Positions 1-7,162 are shown, counted from the stretch's first letter. The stretch is 8,211 nt of DNA from Gammaproteobacteria bacterium (GCA_018676275.1 JABHFC010000142.1:1-8211); one strand, 5' to 3'. Translations and numbers: made by a program. The notes: a model not told the origin generated them from the letters alone.

Positions 1-482
1 ACCTCGGCCAGCGATAAACGACCCCATTCCGCCAACATGGTCATTAGTCCACCTGGCGTACCGGGCGTAACAGCAGCTAGCGGGCCCAGATCAGGCGGAT
101 ACTGATAGCCTTTTTCCCTGAAAAATTCTGCTGTAGCGCCAGTCGGTGCTACGCCAAGGGCATTTATGCCAATGACCTTTTTTTGATTCGGGTTATAGAT
201 GAGCGCCTGAGTTTCTCCGCCCCATGACAATACATCCCACATGGTACTGGTGGTGGCTAACATGGCAACAGCAGCATCCACAGCATTTCCACCTTGTTGG
301 AATATCATCGCGCCACTGGTCGCAGCCAGTGGTTTACCGGTTATTGCAACCCAGTTTTTTCCATGGAGTACAGGTTTCTGCGTGCGAGCATTTATATTTC
401 CTGCAGGAAATAAATAAATTACAAATAATAAGAGTGATAAGCGATAGTCTAAAAATTTACTGAAATACCTGATATTTTGCAC
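1..482 (-). CDS. Exported gamma-glutamyltransferase-family protein, N-terminal part (3' end outside window)
   Basis: The 160 visible residues start at GTG 480-482 (minus strand), six bases after a clear AGGAG. No ATG lies suitably placed upstream. Residues 1-14 carry Arg and Lys, and about 15-30 are hydrophobic (LSLLLFVIYLFPAG), so the protein is exported or membrane-anchored to the periplasm. The body matches the start of the Ntn-hydrolase gamma-glutamyltranspeptidase family: a segment ending QQGGNAVDAAVA (62-73), then WGGE (87-90) and a G-[IV]-N-A-x-G-x-AP block (105-113), then PGTPGG (140-145). Family members autoprocess at a Thr near residue 380-400 and cleave or transfer gamma-glutamyl groups, as in glutathione breakdown, or act as cephalosporin or other acylases. 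That catalytic part lies off the window. Oddity: where classical GGT has REx-AP, whose Arg binds the substrate carboxylate, this protein has LGVAP (109-113), so a true glutathione hydrolase is doubtful. The family call is firm and the substrate is unknown. Confidence 0.88.
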   Translation of the reverse strand, partial: MQNIRYFSKFLDYRLSLLLFVIYLFPAGNINARTQKPVLHGKNWVAITGKPLAATSGAMIFQQGGNAVDAAVAMLATTSTMWDVLSWGGETQALIYNPNQKKVIGINALGVAPTGATAEFFREKGYQYPPDLGPLAAVTPGTPGGLMTMLAEWGRLSLAE

Positions 483-488
483 GTGTAT

Positions 489-493
489 CTCCT
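489..493 (-). promoter_or_regulatory. Ribosome binding site deciding the GTG start of the GGT-like gene
   Basis: Read on the minus strand, AGGAG is followed by six bases (ATACAC) and then GTG. This is near-ideal spacing. It fixes a non-ATG start just upstream of a convincing signal sequence, and an ATG-only search would miss this start. Confidence 0.75.
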
Positions 494-570
494 GAATGCC
501 AGAATAGAAATTGATTACATTATGAGCTATGCAAAGTTAATTTCCCATTTAAAGAACTACCAGGAGGGGA

Positions 571-595
571 AAAATAATCAGGTTAATCAGACCTG
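571..595 (-). terminator. Weak terminator-like hairpin after the TetR gene
   Basis: On the minus strand CAGGT and ACCTG (595-591 and 583-579) form a five-pair stem around a seven-base loop, followed by ATTATTTTT. The hairpin overlaps the TetR stop codon (587-589). The stem is short, so termination would be partial and read-through into the GGT-like gene is possible. A second arm, CCTGGT (read on the minus strand over 564-559), could pair instead with ACCAGG at 597-592. Confidence 0.3.
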
Positions 596-1195
596 GTGGG
601 CGGCGAGGAAGGTGCTTACCGTTCTCAGAGCATGTTCTTTTATTTGACTATTAGTAGGACCTGCGGAGATATTATAAAGAGTACGTGAAAACATATAATG
701 CATCAGCATTCCCGTAAAGCTTATTGCAGCAGAATGAGGATCTATTATTTTAAGCACACCTCTCTCATTTTCGATAGAAAAATATTTTTCCAGCTGTTTA
801 ATACTTGACGCTGGACCATGCTCATAATAGACGCGAGCGATCTTGGGGAATCGATTAGCTTCAGCAATTATCAGTCGACGCAGGGCAATATGTTTCTTTG
901 TAAAAACCACTTTCAGTCTTGATTCTGCGTATTCCTGCAAAGCCGTTTCCGGGGGATCATCAGGGTTTAACTCATTGGTGAGTCGATTACGAACCAGCTC
1001 ATCAACAACAGTCGCAAACAGGTCTTCCTTGTTCTTGAAATGCTTGTAAATAGATGCTTTGGAACCACCAGCACGTTTGACGACTTCGTCCATGGTTGTA
1101 CCGCCAAAACCTAATTCCAGGAAAGCAGATAGTGCGGATTCAATAATGCTATCGCGTTTGCTTAAACCAGTTTTCTTTTTCGATGTTTTTTTCAT
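587..1195 (-). CDS. TetR/AcrR-family transcriptional repressor, AefR-like
   Basis: A one-component DNA-binding regulator of 202 residues from ATG 1193-1195. Residues 1-13 are a basic tail rich in Lys. Residues 14-60 are the TetR N-terminal three-helix domain, with the helix-turn-helix around 33-53 (TTMDEVVKRAGGSKASIYKHF), then NKEDLF. The C-terminal ligand and dimer region contains a LRRLIIAEANRFP segment followed by YYEHGP, which resembles the AefR-like C-terminal domain. An in-frame ATG at 1265-1267 would add 24 residues that look non-coding (many Tyr, a Cys, no basic pattern). Neither start has a good ribosome binding site, and I prefer the shorter because it gives the usual family length. 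It reads toward the GGT-like gene 104 bases downstream. TetR proteins usually repress a neighbouring efflux or enzyme gene and themselves. An inverted repeat over its likely promoter fits autoregulation. Inducer and targets are unknown. Confidence 0.9.
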   Translation of the reverse strand: MKKTSKKKTGLSKRDSIIESALSAFLELGFGGTTMDEVVKRAGGSKASIYKHFKNKEDLFATVVDELVRNRLTNELNPDDPPETALQEYAESRLKVVFTKKHIALRRLIIAEANRFPKIARVYYEHGPASSIKQLEKYFSIENERGVLKIIDPHSAAISFTGMLMHYMFSRTLYNISAGPTNSQIKEHALRTVSTFLAAHQV

Positions 1196-1312
1196 TAAGT
1201 CGGGTTGAGCTAAACAGTAAGGTGCGGTGTGACTATATAATTCATAGTATCGCACGTATAAGACCATGCTATTTTTAAAGTAAAAAAGTATTGAATAAAT
1301 CGGAGTATAGCA

Positions 1313-1344
1313 ATTATAAAAAACAACATGGTTCTTATGTTATT
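1313..1344 (-). promoter_or_regulatory. Probable TetR-gene promoter with overlapping inverted repeat (candidate operator)
   Basis: On the minus strand a perfect TATAAT lies at 1318-1313. About 17-18 bases upstream the -35 match is weak (TAACAT/AACATA). The inverted repeat AACAACAT-(7)-ATGTTATT, 1322-1344 on the plus strand, pairs at seven of eight positions and covers the -35 side. An operator over the promoter of its own gene is typical of TetR repressors. The assignment is by position and symmetry only. Confidence 0.4.
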
Positions 1345-1435
1345 AATCTCTACTATTAAATCATGCTTTACCGTTTTTCATATTTACAATTGGCTAATAT
1401 TGCTAGTCATGTTATGTAGATAGAGAACATCACTC

Positions 1436-1642
1436 ATGGAAAAATTGCAGATGCAATTCGCATTGAGCTACCAGGGTGCTGACATGGAACCATGTTCAGC
1501 ATGGAAATACTCAATAGCAAAGACAGTTCTGTTTCCTGGAAAATATAGAGCTCTATTAAAAGAAAATGACACTGTTGACCTCAGCTATTCATTATCTGAT
1601 TTACCATGTAAGCCTTCAATTTTCTATTCGCTTTTCCAATGA
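1436..1642 (+). CDS. Doubtful small hypothetical protein (68 aa)
   Basis: An open frame from ATG 1436 to TGA 1640-1642 in an otherwise gene-free stretch. The product (starting MEKLQMQFALSYQGADMEP) has no family I recognise, no signal peptide, no membrane segment and no repeated motif. There is no convincing ribosome binding site (TAGAGAACATCACTC precedes the ATG), and only a poor promoter-like pair upstream (TTGGCT, 17 bases, TATGTA at 1390-1418). In its favour, its stop codon abuts a terminator-like hairpin and no real gene overlaps it on the other strand. It may equally be a chance open frame or the remnant of a lost gene. Confidence 0.2.
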   Translation: MEKLQMQFALSYQGADMEPCSAWKYSIAKTVLFPGKYRALLKENDTVDLSYSLSDLPCKPSIFYSLFQ

Positions 1643-1666
1643 AATAGCCCACTACGATGGCTTTTC
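1641..1666 (+). terminator. Terminator-like hairpin after the 68-aa frame
   Basis: AGCC (1646-1649) pairs with GGCT (1659-1662) around a nine-base loop. Flanking A and T runs (AAA 1642-1644, TTTT 1662-1665) extend the stem with one bulge and give a short T tail. It is near-symmetric, so it could act on either strand. The loop is long and the core stem is four pairs, so this is tentative. Confidence 0.3.
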
Positions 1667-1713
1667 ATGTTAGCACTAAAATCACCGCTTCTGTCCGTAA
1701 CCGGGTTTATCTT

Positions 1714-1731
1714 ATTGTTTTACAAAACAAT
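1714..1731. repeat. 18-base near-perfect palindrome, candidate operator or hairpin
   Basis: ATTGTTTT-AC-AAAACAAT has eight-base arms that are exact reverse complements around two central bases. It lies in the middle of the intergenic region. The symmetry suits a dimeric DNA-binding protein such as the TetR regulator encoded nearby. A T run follows eight bases later, so a weak transcription terminator is the alternative reading. Confidence 0.45.
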
Positions 1732-1929
1732 TAATTAGTTTTTTGATGTCGGGGCTATTTTTATAAATTGGATTCGCTCTTACAGCTAATAAAATATATA
1801 TCCTTGTAGGTGATTATTGGAGTTCGTAGATTATGGAGTGATGGCGAAATGTAGCGGAATAAGGGAAAATGGCTTTGATTAGAGATAGTTAACAATACTG
1901 ATTCGTATTAACGAAGTGATTTTTCTAAG

Positions 1930-1952
1930 TTGTATTAGGGTTAAGGATACAA
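1930..1952. repeat. Inverted repeat TTGTAT-(11)-ATACAA upstream of the leader frames
   Basis: Two exact six-base arms are separated by 11 bases, so their centres lie about 1.5 to 2 helical turns apart. The repeat sits about 50 bases before the first leader frame, where a regulator or RNA polymerase could bind. No family is assignable. Confidence 0.25.
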
Positions 1953-2003
1953 ATTTAGCGACGGATTATAAGCAGGCACATAGGAAAATGTGAGGGAGCG
2001 GTA

Positions 2004-2045
2004 ATGAAATACAGTGAAGTAACGGTCCAGAATAATGGACATTAG
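2004..2045 (+). CDS. Possible leader peptide 1 (13 aa)
   Basis: The frame MKYSEVTVQNNGH starts at ATG 2004, five bases after AGGGAG (1993-1998). This is one of the best ribosome binding sites in the window. Its TAG stop (2043-2045) overlaps the ribosome binding site of the next short frame. There is no run of one amino acid as in a classical attenuator. It could set up translational coupling into the kinase gene. It may also be coincidence: only the strong site and the arrangement support it. Confidence 0.3.
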   Translation: MKYSEVTVQNNGH

Positions 2046-2053
2046 GGAGTTTT

Positions 2054-2083
2054 ATGAAAAGCTTCAGCCGGGGTCGCTGCTAG
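2054..2083 (+). CDS. Possible leader peptide 2 (9 aa), stop overlapping a kinase start
   Basis: The frame MKSFSRGRC starts at ATG 2054, four bases after AGGGAG (2044-2049), and ends at TAG 2081-2083. The last base of that stop is the first base of a GTG (2083-2085) in frame with the large kinase, giving the overlap TAGTG. Another kinase start (ATG 2107) lies 23 bases further on. The kinase has no ribosome binding site of its own at any plausible start, so termination and re-initiation from this frame would explain how it is translated. Tentative. Confidence 0.35.
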   Translation: MKSFSRGRC

Positions 2084-2106
2084 TGTACCCGGGTGTTCGC
2101 TTGCTA

Positions 2107-5100
2107 ATGAAAGGACTCATTTGTTTTTTATTTGTCTTTAATTGTTTGCAAATATCAGCACAGACAATTGAGGGACTAACAGATGTCGAAAAAGACTGGT
2201 TAGAGCAGCATCAGATTATAGATATAGGTATAGACGGAAATTGGCCCCCTGTCGATTTCATTGAAAACGGAATTCATAAAGGCATCCTCGCCGACACATT
2301 AGCCTTATTAAGTGGCAACCTTGGCATAAAATTTAATGTTGTAACCGGCCCAACTTTTCGGGAGATGGTAGGCAAGGTACAGTCTGGTCAACTTAAAGTC
2401 GGGGCAACTATTGTAAGAACAGAAGAGCGTAGTAAAGATCTTTGGTTTGCCGAGCCATATTATGTTGCAAGAAAAGTGATCGCAACCCGGCAAGAAAATA
2501 ACGACATCCAGACAATAGAGGATTTATATGGCAAGACTGTTGCCATTGAGGAAGGTTTTTTTACAGTTGATTTAATCCAGGAAAATCATCCTGATATTAA
2601 TTTACAGTTTTACGATACCTCTCTTGATGCATTAAAGGCCGTTTCCTGGGGTAAGGCTGATGCATATATCGGTAATCAGGCAATTATTCATTACCTGGCT
2701 CATGAAGAACAACTGGCGAATATTACCGTTTCAGGTGATCCAGGCTTTGGTGCAGCAGGTCAACTATTCGCAGTCCATCATGATGAAGAATGGTTTCCCC
2801 TTGTAAGCATCCTCAATAAGGCTCTGAAATCTCTCACCGTTGAACAAAAACGTGATATCCAGCAGCGATGGATGGGTTCAGTTAATAAACCACTAACACA
2901 ATCGATTAAATTAAATGCTGAGGAACAAGCCTGGATAAAGGCGCATCCTGTATTAAGGGTAGGTGGCCAACCAACCTGGCCACCTTTCGAATATTTGGGA
3001 TCGGATGGTCAGCTTCAGGGTTTTACCTATGATTATTTACAATTAATCGCTGAGCGTGCAGGGCTAACATTGAGTTTCGATATTGAGCCGACATGGGCAG
3101 AAGAGCTACAGCGCATTCGTGATGGTGAACAGGATCTTATTAGCTCGATTGCGAAAACGCAGGAACGAGAGACCTATATCCAGTATACCTTTCCCTTTTT
3201 CCAAACAGCCTTCGCAATGATTACCCGTAAAAATAGCCTGGTCGAAGACCTGGATGGACTTGAAGGTAAAACACTGGCATTAGAAAAGGGTTATTCCGCC
3301 GTGACCTGGATTAACGAGAATTATCCGGGAATGAATTTATTTCTTGTTGATAGCACACCCGAGGCACTGGAAGCTGTAGCAACAGGAAAGGCTGATGCTT
3401 ATCTCGGATCTCGCTCCGTTTCCACCTACTTAATTGGGCGTGATCAATTACTTAATCTTAAGCTTGCATCCATTTCATCCATTCCCCCTACCAATTTACA
3501 CTTCGGAATGCCCAAAGGCGCTGAATGGAAACCATTAGTGGGTATATTGAATAAGGCATTGACCAGTGTTACCGCGGAAGAAAAACGCTTGCTTCGCCAA
3601 CAATGGTTGGGAGTAAGCGATGAAGAGGTCAGGGATATCGGACTGACATTTGAAGAACGTAGCTGGCTTGAAGAACATAAGATTTTGCGACTCGGGGTGG
3701 ATCCAGACTGGAGACCAATTGAATATATTGATGAATCCGGTGAGTTCAGAGGTATGAGCTCGGAAATAATAAAGTTGTTGTCTGATCGGCTTGATGTGGA
3801 AATTGTTCCTGCCAAGGGTCTGAAATGGCTGGAAGTTCAGGATAACATTAAGGAAAAGAACCTTGATATTCTATCTGCTGTAAATCGTTCTCCCGAGCGA
3901 GAACAATATATGAATTTTACCAGTTCCTACTTCAGATTTCCTTTTGTCATTTTTAGCACAAATGATTCAGAGTACATAAATGGTCTTGAGGATTTACACG
4001 ATAAACGCGTTGTCGTGGAAAAAGGATATATCACTCAGGAACGTCTTAGTAGAGATCATCCGGAAATTCAACTTGTTCTTGTAAATAATACGAAGGAAGC
4101 TTTGGAACATATTTCGGCCGGTAAAGTTGATGCTTATGTAGGTACGTTGGCAATCGCCAGCTATTTAATTAGAGAAAATGCAATTACCAATCTAAAAGTT
4201 GTCGCACCAACGCCATATGAAAATGAACTGAGAATCGGAGTACGTAAGGACTGGCCCCAGCTCGTAGGTATTTTGCAAAAAGCTCTGGATAGCATAGATA
4301 TCAAAGAAAAGAACCAGATAAGACAAAACTGGTTGGCTGTCCGATTTGATAAACGTATTGACTACAGTCTTTTGTGGCAGGTCGTAATGGGTGCCGCCAT
4401 TCTTCTACTACTAGCGTTGCTCTGGATAACCCAAAGTCAAAGACGCAATAAGATACTTGCTGGAAGTCAGCAGCGCCTGGAATTGGCGTTAAAGGGTGGT
4501 GATCTGGGGTTTTGGGATACTGATCTGGAATCCAGAAAGACTGTTGTCAATGAACGCTGGGCAGAAATGCTGGGGTTTAAACTTTCGGAAGTTGATGATA
4601 CCGAGGAGATATGGCGTACGTGTATTCATCCGGATTTCCTGGAAATGGTACTTAAAGCAGGAGCTGACTATCGTGAAGGTCGTAGCGATAATTATGAAGT
4701 GGATTACCAGGTCATCACAGCTAATGGTGAAATGAAATGGATGCAAACAAGCGGGGCTGCTGTAGAACGGGATGAGCACGGTAAGGTATTACGAATGGTT
4801 GGCACGGTAGCGGATATTACAAGCCAAAAAAAATTGACTGAGGAAACACAGCGTGCACGTGACTTAGCGGAGGAAGCTAATAAATTAAAAAGTGATTTCC
4901 TGGCTAACATGAGTCATGAAATTCGCACGCCGATGAACGCGATTATCGGACTTTCCCGTTTGGCTTTAGGTAACGATTTGAATGATAAACAACGTGACTA
5001 TTTTAGTAAGATTCTTGTTTCTGGTGAGAATTTGCTACACATCATTAACGACATCCTCGATTTTTCCAAGATTGAAGCTGGCAAACTGGAATTTGAAAAT

Positions 5101-7113
5101 ATTGAATTCAACCTTTCGAAAGTGCTGGAAGATATTTCAAATGTAATTGCATTTAAAGCTCATGAAAAGAGTGTTGAATTTTTAATTAACCTGAACCCTG
5201 ATGTACCTACGGGTTTGATTGGAGACTCTCTGCGACTGGGACAGATACTCATTAACCTGGTTAATAATGCTATCAAGTTTACAGAACAAGGTGAGATTAC
5301 AGTAGAAATAGCGGTTAAGGAAAAAAGTGAAGAACGGGCGTTTCTGATGTTTTCCGTTCGTGATAGTGGTATAGGAATGAATGAGGAACAACAGTCAAAA
5401 TTGTTTAAGGCTTTTAATCAGGCCGATTCTTCTACTACCAGAAAGTACGGTGGTACAGGATTAGGTTTGGCCATTAGCAAACAGTTGGTGGATATGATGG
5501 GGGGAGAAATTTGGGTGGAGTCAACCCTGGGGAAAGGCAGTACCTTTTTCTTCAGTCTTCCTTTTGGAAGATGTGAAACACCAGGATTATTACCCAATCA
5601 GAATGTTTTACCGGAAGAATTGAATAAATTACATGCGCTAATCGTGGATGACAATTCGACATCACGTAGTATTTTGTCTGGATATCTTGGTAAATTTGGG
5701 ATCAAAAACAAAGAGGCTGTGTCGGGGACGGATGCATTAAACGAGGTAAAACAGGCGAACACAGGTAAGCGTTTTGATCTAATTCTAATGGATCTTGAAA
5801 TGCCAGGTATGGATGGTATTGAAACAGCGCAAGCTATTTTTTCTGATGATGAAATTGAAAACAAACCTGACATTATTATGGTGACTGCCTACGGTGGAAA
5901 AGAATATATGCAAGATGCAAATAAGGCTGGCATATATTCTTTTTTAACTAAACCAGTTAATCCTTCCGCTTTGCTTGATGTCATTATGCAGTCGATTGGA
6001 TATAAATCTGTATCACTCAATGACATTGCCCAGAAGACTCAAATTAATGTAAAGGAGAACCTGAAAGGAGTTAGAGTATTACTGGTCGAAGACAATGAGA
6101 TAAATCAACAGGTGGCTGAGGAAATTCTTGAGCTGGGAGGACTGGAGGTTACAACTGCTAACAATGGTCAACAGGCAGTTGACGTGCTGGATACACAATC
6201 GAGTAATTTTGATGTCGTACTGATGGACATTCAAATGCCGATCATGGATGGATACACGGCTACTAGTATAATCCGAAATGATAAACGCTTTGCTGATTTG
6301 CCTGTTATTGCCATGACAGCGAACGTGATGGCGGGTGACCGGGAAAAAGCATTGGAATCGGGTATGAATGATCATGTTGCAAAGCCAATTGATGTAAATG
6401 ATTTGTTTAGCGTTTTAGGTCGTTGGGTAAAAGTGTCTACACCCACTGTTAGCGATATTGAAGATTCATCGACGATAAAAAACAATACTGATGAAGTACA
6501 TATTCCCAATATGAGCTCTCTGGATGTAGAAGATGGTGTGCAAAGACTTGCGGGAAACAAGCAACTTTACCGAACGATATTAATAAAATTCCGGGATTCT
6601 CAAAATAGTATCCCTTTACAAGTACGTGAAGCCCTCAAAAATGAAGAACATGATGTAGCAGTTCGACTCGCACACACTCTGAAAGGAGTCTCTGGAAACA
6701 TTGGTGCCCGGGAAATATACGAAGTGGCAAACTCACTTGAAAAAGCGATAAAAGAAAAGGCAGATGAAGATGAAATTGAATCACAGCTTGTAAAACTGGA
6801 GAACGGACTGAATAAGTTAATGCTGGAGCTGGATCAATTAGGAAAGAATGAGGATTTACCAGCCGAAACAAAAGTAGTTGCAGGTGGTGACCATATAAAC
6901 GAACTCTTCAATAAAATTGCGAAGCAGCTTACCGAGGGTAGTCCAGAAGCAGAATCAACGATGAAAAAAATCCGTCAACAAGTGGACGAGACCAAAAATA
7001 CTTTTGATTTTGAATCGATAGAAACAAGTATCAATCAATATGACTTCGAGTCAGCTTTAGAATGCATAATCGAAATAGCCAGCAGTCTGGATATTACTAT
7101 TGTTTCTGATTGA
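2107..7113 (+). CDS. Giant BvgS/EvgS-type hybrid sensor histidine kinase with three periplasmic solute-binding domains
   Basis: Inner-membrane sensor kinase, 1668 aa from ATG 2107. Signal peptide about 1-19 (MKGLICFLFVFNCLQISAQ). Three SBP_bac_3 Venus-flytrap domains (about 21-258, 269-503, 513-745) each open with an [ED]xxW[LI]xxH linker then W-[PR]-P (W46, W291, W535). Membrane helix about 755-777. PAS about 788-913. HisKA has SHEIRTP with phospho-acceptor His937. The ATPase has N1054, D1086 (DSGIGM) and GGTGLGL (1115-1121). Receiver 1: D1181/D1182, phospho-Asp1229, T1260, K1282. Receiver 2: E1328/D1329, phospho-Asp1374, T1404, K1426. HPt His1523 in AHTLKG. An acidic, probably helical tail follows (about 1590-1668). 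All catalytic residues are present, so a full phosphorelay is expected, with output to a separate response regulator. BvgS itself has two flytraps and one receiver. Other starts: ATG 2035 (+24 aa) and GTG 2083 (+8 aa). The gene ends in two consecutive TGA codons. Confidence 0.95.
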   Translation: MKGLICFLFVFNCLQISAQTIEGLTDVEKDWLEQHQIIDIGIDGNWPPVDFIENGIHKGILADTLALLSGNLGIKFNVVTGPTFREMVGKVQSGQLKVGATIVRTEERSKDLWFAEPYYVARKVIATRQENNDIQTIEDLYGKTVAIEEGFFTVDLIQENHPDINLQFYDTSLDALKAVSWGKADAYIGNQAIIHYLAHEEQLANITVSGDPGFGAAGQLFAVHHDEEWFPLVSILNKALKSLTVEQKRDIQQRWMGSVNKPLTQSIKLNAEEQAWIKAHPVLRVGGQPTWPPFEYLGSDGQLQGFTYDYLQLIAERAGLTLSFDIEPTWAEELQRIRDGEQDLISSIAKTQERETYIQYTFPFFQTAFAMITRKNSLVEDLDGLEGKTLALEKGYSAVTWINENYPGMNLFLVDSTPEALEAVATGKADAYLGSRSVSTYLIGRDQLLNLKLASISSIPPTNLHFGMPKGAEWKPLVGILNKALTSVTAEEKRLLRQQWLGVSDEEVRDIGLTFEERSWLEEHKILRLGVDPDWRPIEYIDESGEFRGMSSEIIKLLSDRLDVEIVPAKGLKWLEVQDNIKEKNLDILSAVNRSPEREQYMNFTSSYFRFPFVIFSTNDSEYINGLEDLHDKRVVVEKGYITQERLSRDHPEIQLVLVNNTKEALEHISAGKVDAYVGTLAIASYLIRENAITNLKVVAPTPYENELRIGVRKDWPQLVGILQKALDSIDIKEKNQIRQNWLAVRFDKRIDYSLLWQVVMGAAILLLLALLWITQSQRRNKILAGSQQRLELALKGGDLGFWDTDLESRKTVVNERWAEMLGFKLSEVDDTEEIWRTCIHPDFLEMVLKAGADYREGRSDNYEVDYQVITANGEMKWMQTSGAAVERDEHGKVLRMVGTVADITSQKKLTEETQRARDLAEEANKLKSDFLANMSHEIRTPMNAIIGLSRLALGNDLNDKQRDYFSKILVSGENLLHIINDILDFSKIEAGKLEFENIEFNLSKVLEDISNVIAFKAHEKSVEFLINLNPDVPTGLIGDSLRLGQILINLVNNAIKFTEQGEITVEIAVKEKSEERAFLMFSVRDSGIGMNEEQQSKLFKAFNQADSSTTRKYGGTGLGLAISKQLVDMMGGEIWVESTLGKGSTFFFSLPFGRCETPGLLPNQNVLPEELNKLHALIVDDNSTSRSILSGYLGKFGIKNKEAVSGTDALNEVKQANTGKRFDLILMDLEMPGMDGIETAQAIFSDDEIENKPDIIMVTAYGGKEYMQDANKAGIYSFLTKPVNPSALLDVIMQSIGYKSVSLNDIAQKTQINVKENLKGVRVLLVEDNEINQQVAEEILELGGLEVTTANNGQQAVDVLDTQSSNFDVVLMDIQMPIMDGYTATSIIRNDKRFADLPVIAMTANVMAGDREKALESGMNDHVAKPIDVNDLFSVLGRWVKVSTPTVSDIEDSSTIKNNTDEVHIPNMSSLDVEDGVQRLAGNKQLYRTILIKFRDSQNSIPLQVREALKNEEHDVAVRLAHTLKGVSGNIGAREIYEVANSLEKAIKEKADEDEIESQLVKLENGLNKLMLELDQLGKNEDLPAETKVVAGGDHINELFNKIAKQLTEGSPEAESTMKKIRQQVDETKNTFDFESIETSINQYDFESALECIIEIASSLDITIVSD

Positions 7114-7138
7114 TGAATTGTAAAAAGACATCTGCATA

Positions 7139-7162
7139 TAAATTATTTAAATAAATAATTTA
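7139..7162. repeat. Perfect all-A/T stem-loop between the two kinase genes
   Basis: TAAATTATTT-AAAT-AAATAATTTA has ten-base arms that are exact reverse complements around a four-base loop. It ends at the first base of the AAAGAG (7162-7167) that serves as ribosome binding site for the next kinase. It could be a protein-binding site, an mRNA hairpin affecting translation, or a processing site. It lacks GC pairs and a T tail, so it is not a standard terminator. Confidence 0.5.

Larger units (their letters stand above)
1667..2003. other. AT-rich intergenic stretch without a supported gene
   Basis: I see no frame with a credible start and family match on either strand. The stretch holds the near-palindrome at 1714-1731, a T run at 1739-1744, an inverted repeat at 1930-1952, and presumably the promoter for the downstream sensor-kinase genes. 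I could not find a strong -35/-10 pair, so that promoter may depend on an activator or an alternative sigma factor. Confidence 0.5.

Noticed and set aside
224..463. Plus-strand open frame antisense to the GGT-like gene
   Set aside because: Its Trp/His-rich product has no family features, and the minus-strand frame is clearly coding.
1196..1267. Longer TetR start at ATG 1265-1267
   Set aside because: The added 24 residues look non-coding, no ribosome site precedes them, and the shorter form has the usual family length. It cannot be excluded, as the TATAAT at 1313-1318 would also serve it.
1846..1881. Mini-frame starting at an ATG just after GGAG (MAKCSGIRENG...)
   Set aside because: The ribosome site is only two bases from the ATG, too close, and nothing downstream is coupled to it.
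2035..2106. Frameshift at the 5' end of the large kinase gene, joining the leader frame at 2054 to the kinase
   Set aside because: Reading on from 2054 in a shifted frame gives no better signal peptide than the kinase's own start at 2107, so overlapping leader frames explain the sites more simply.
3444..6871. Several minus-strand open frames inside the large kinase (for example 3444-3815, 4489-4779, 5598-5873, 6079-6375)
   Set aside because: They are shadows of a continuous, domain-rich plus-strand gene, and their products show no recognisable domains.
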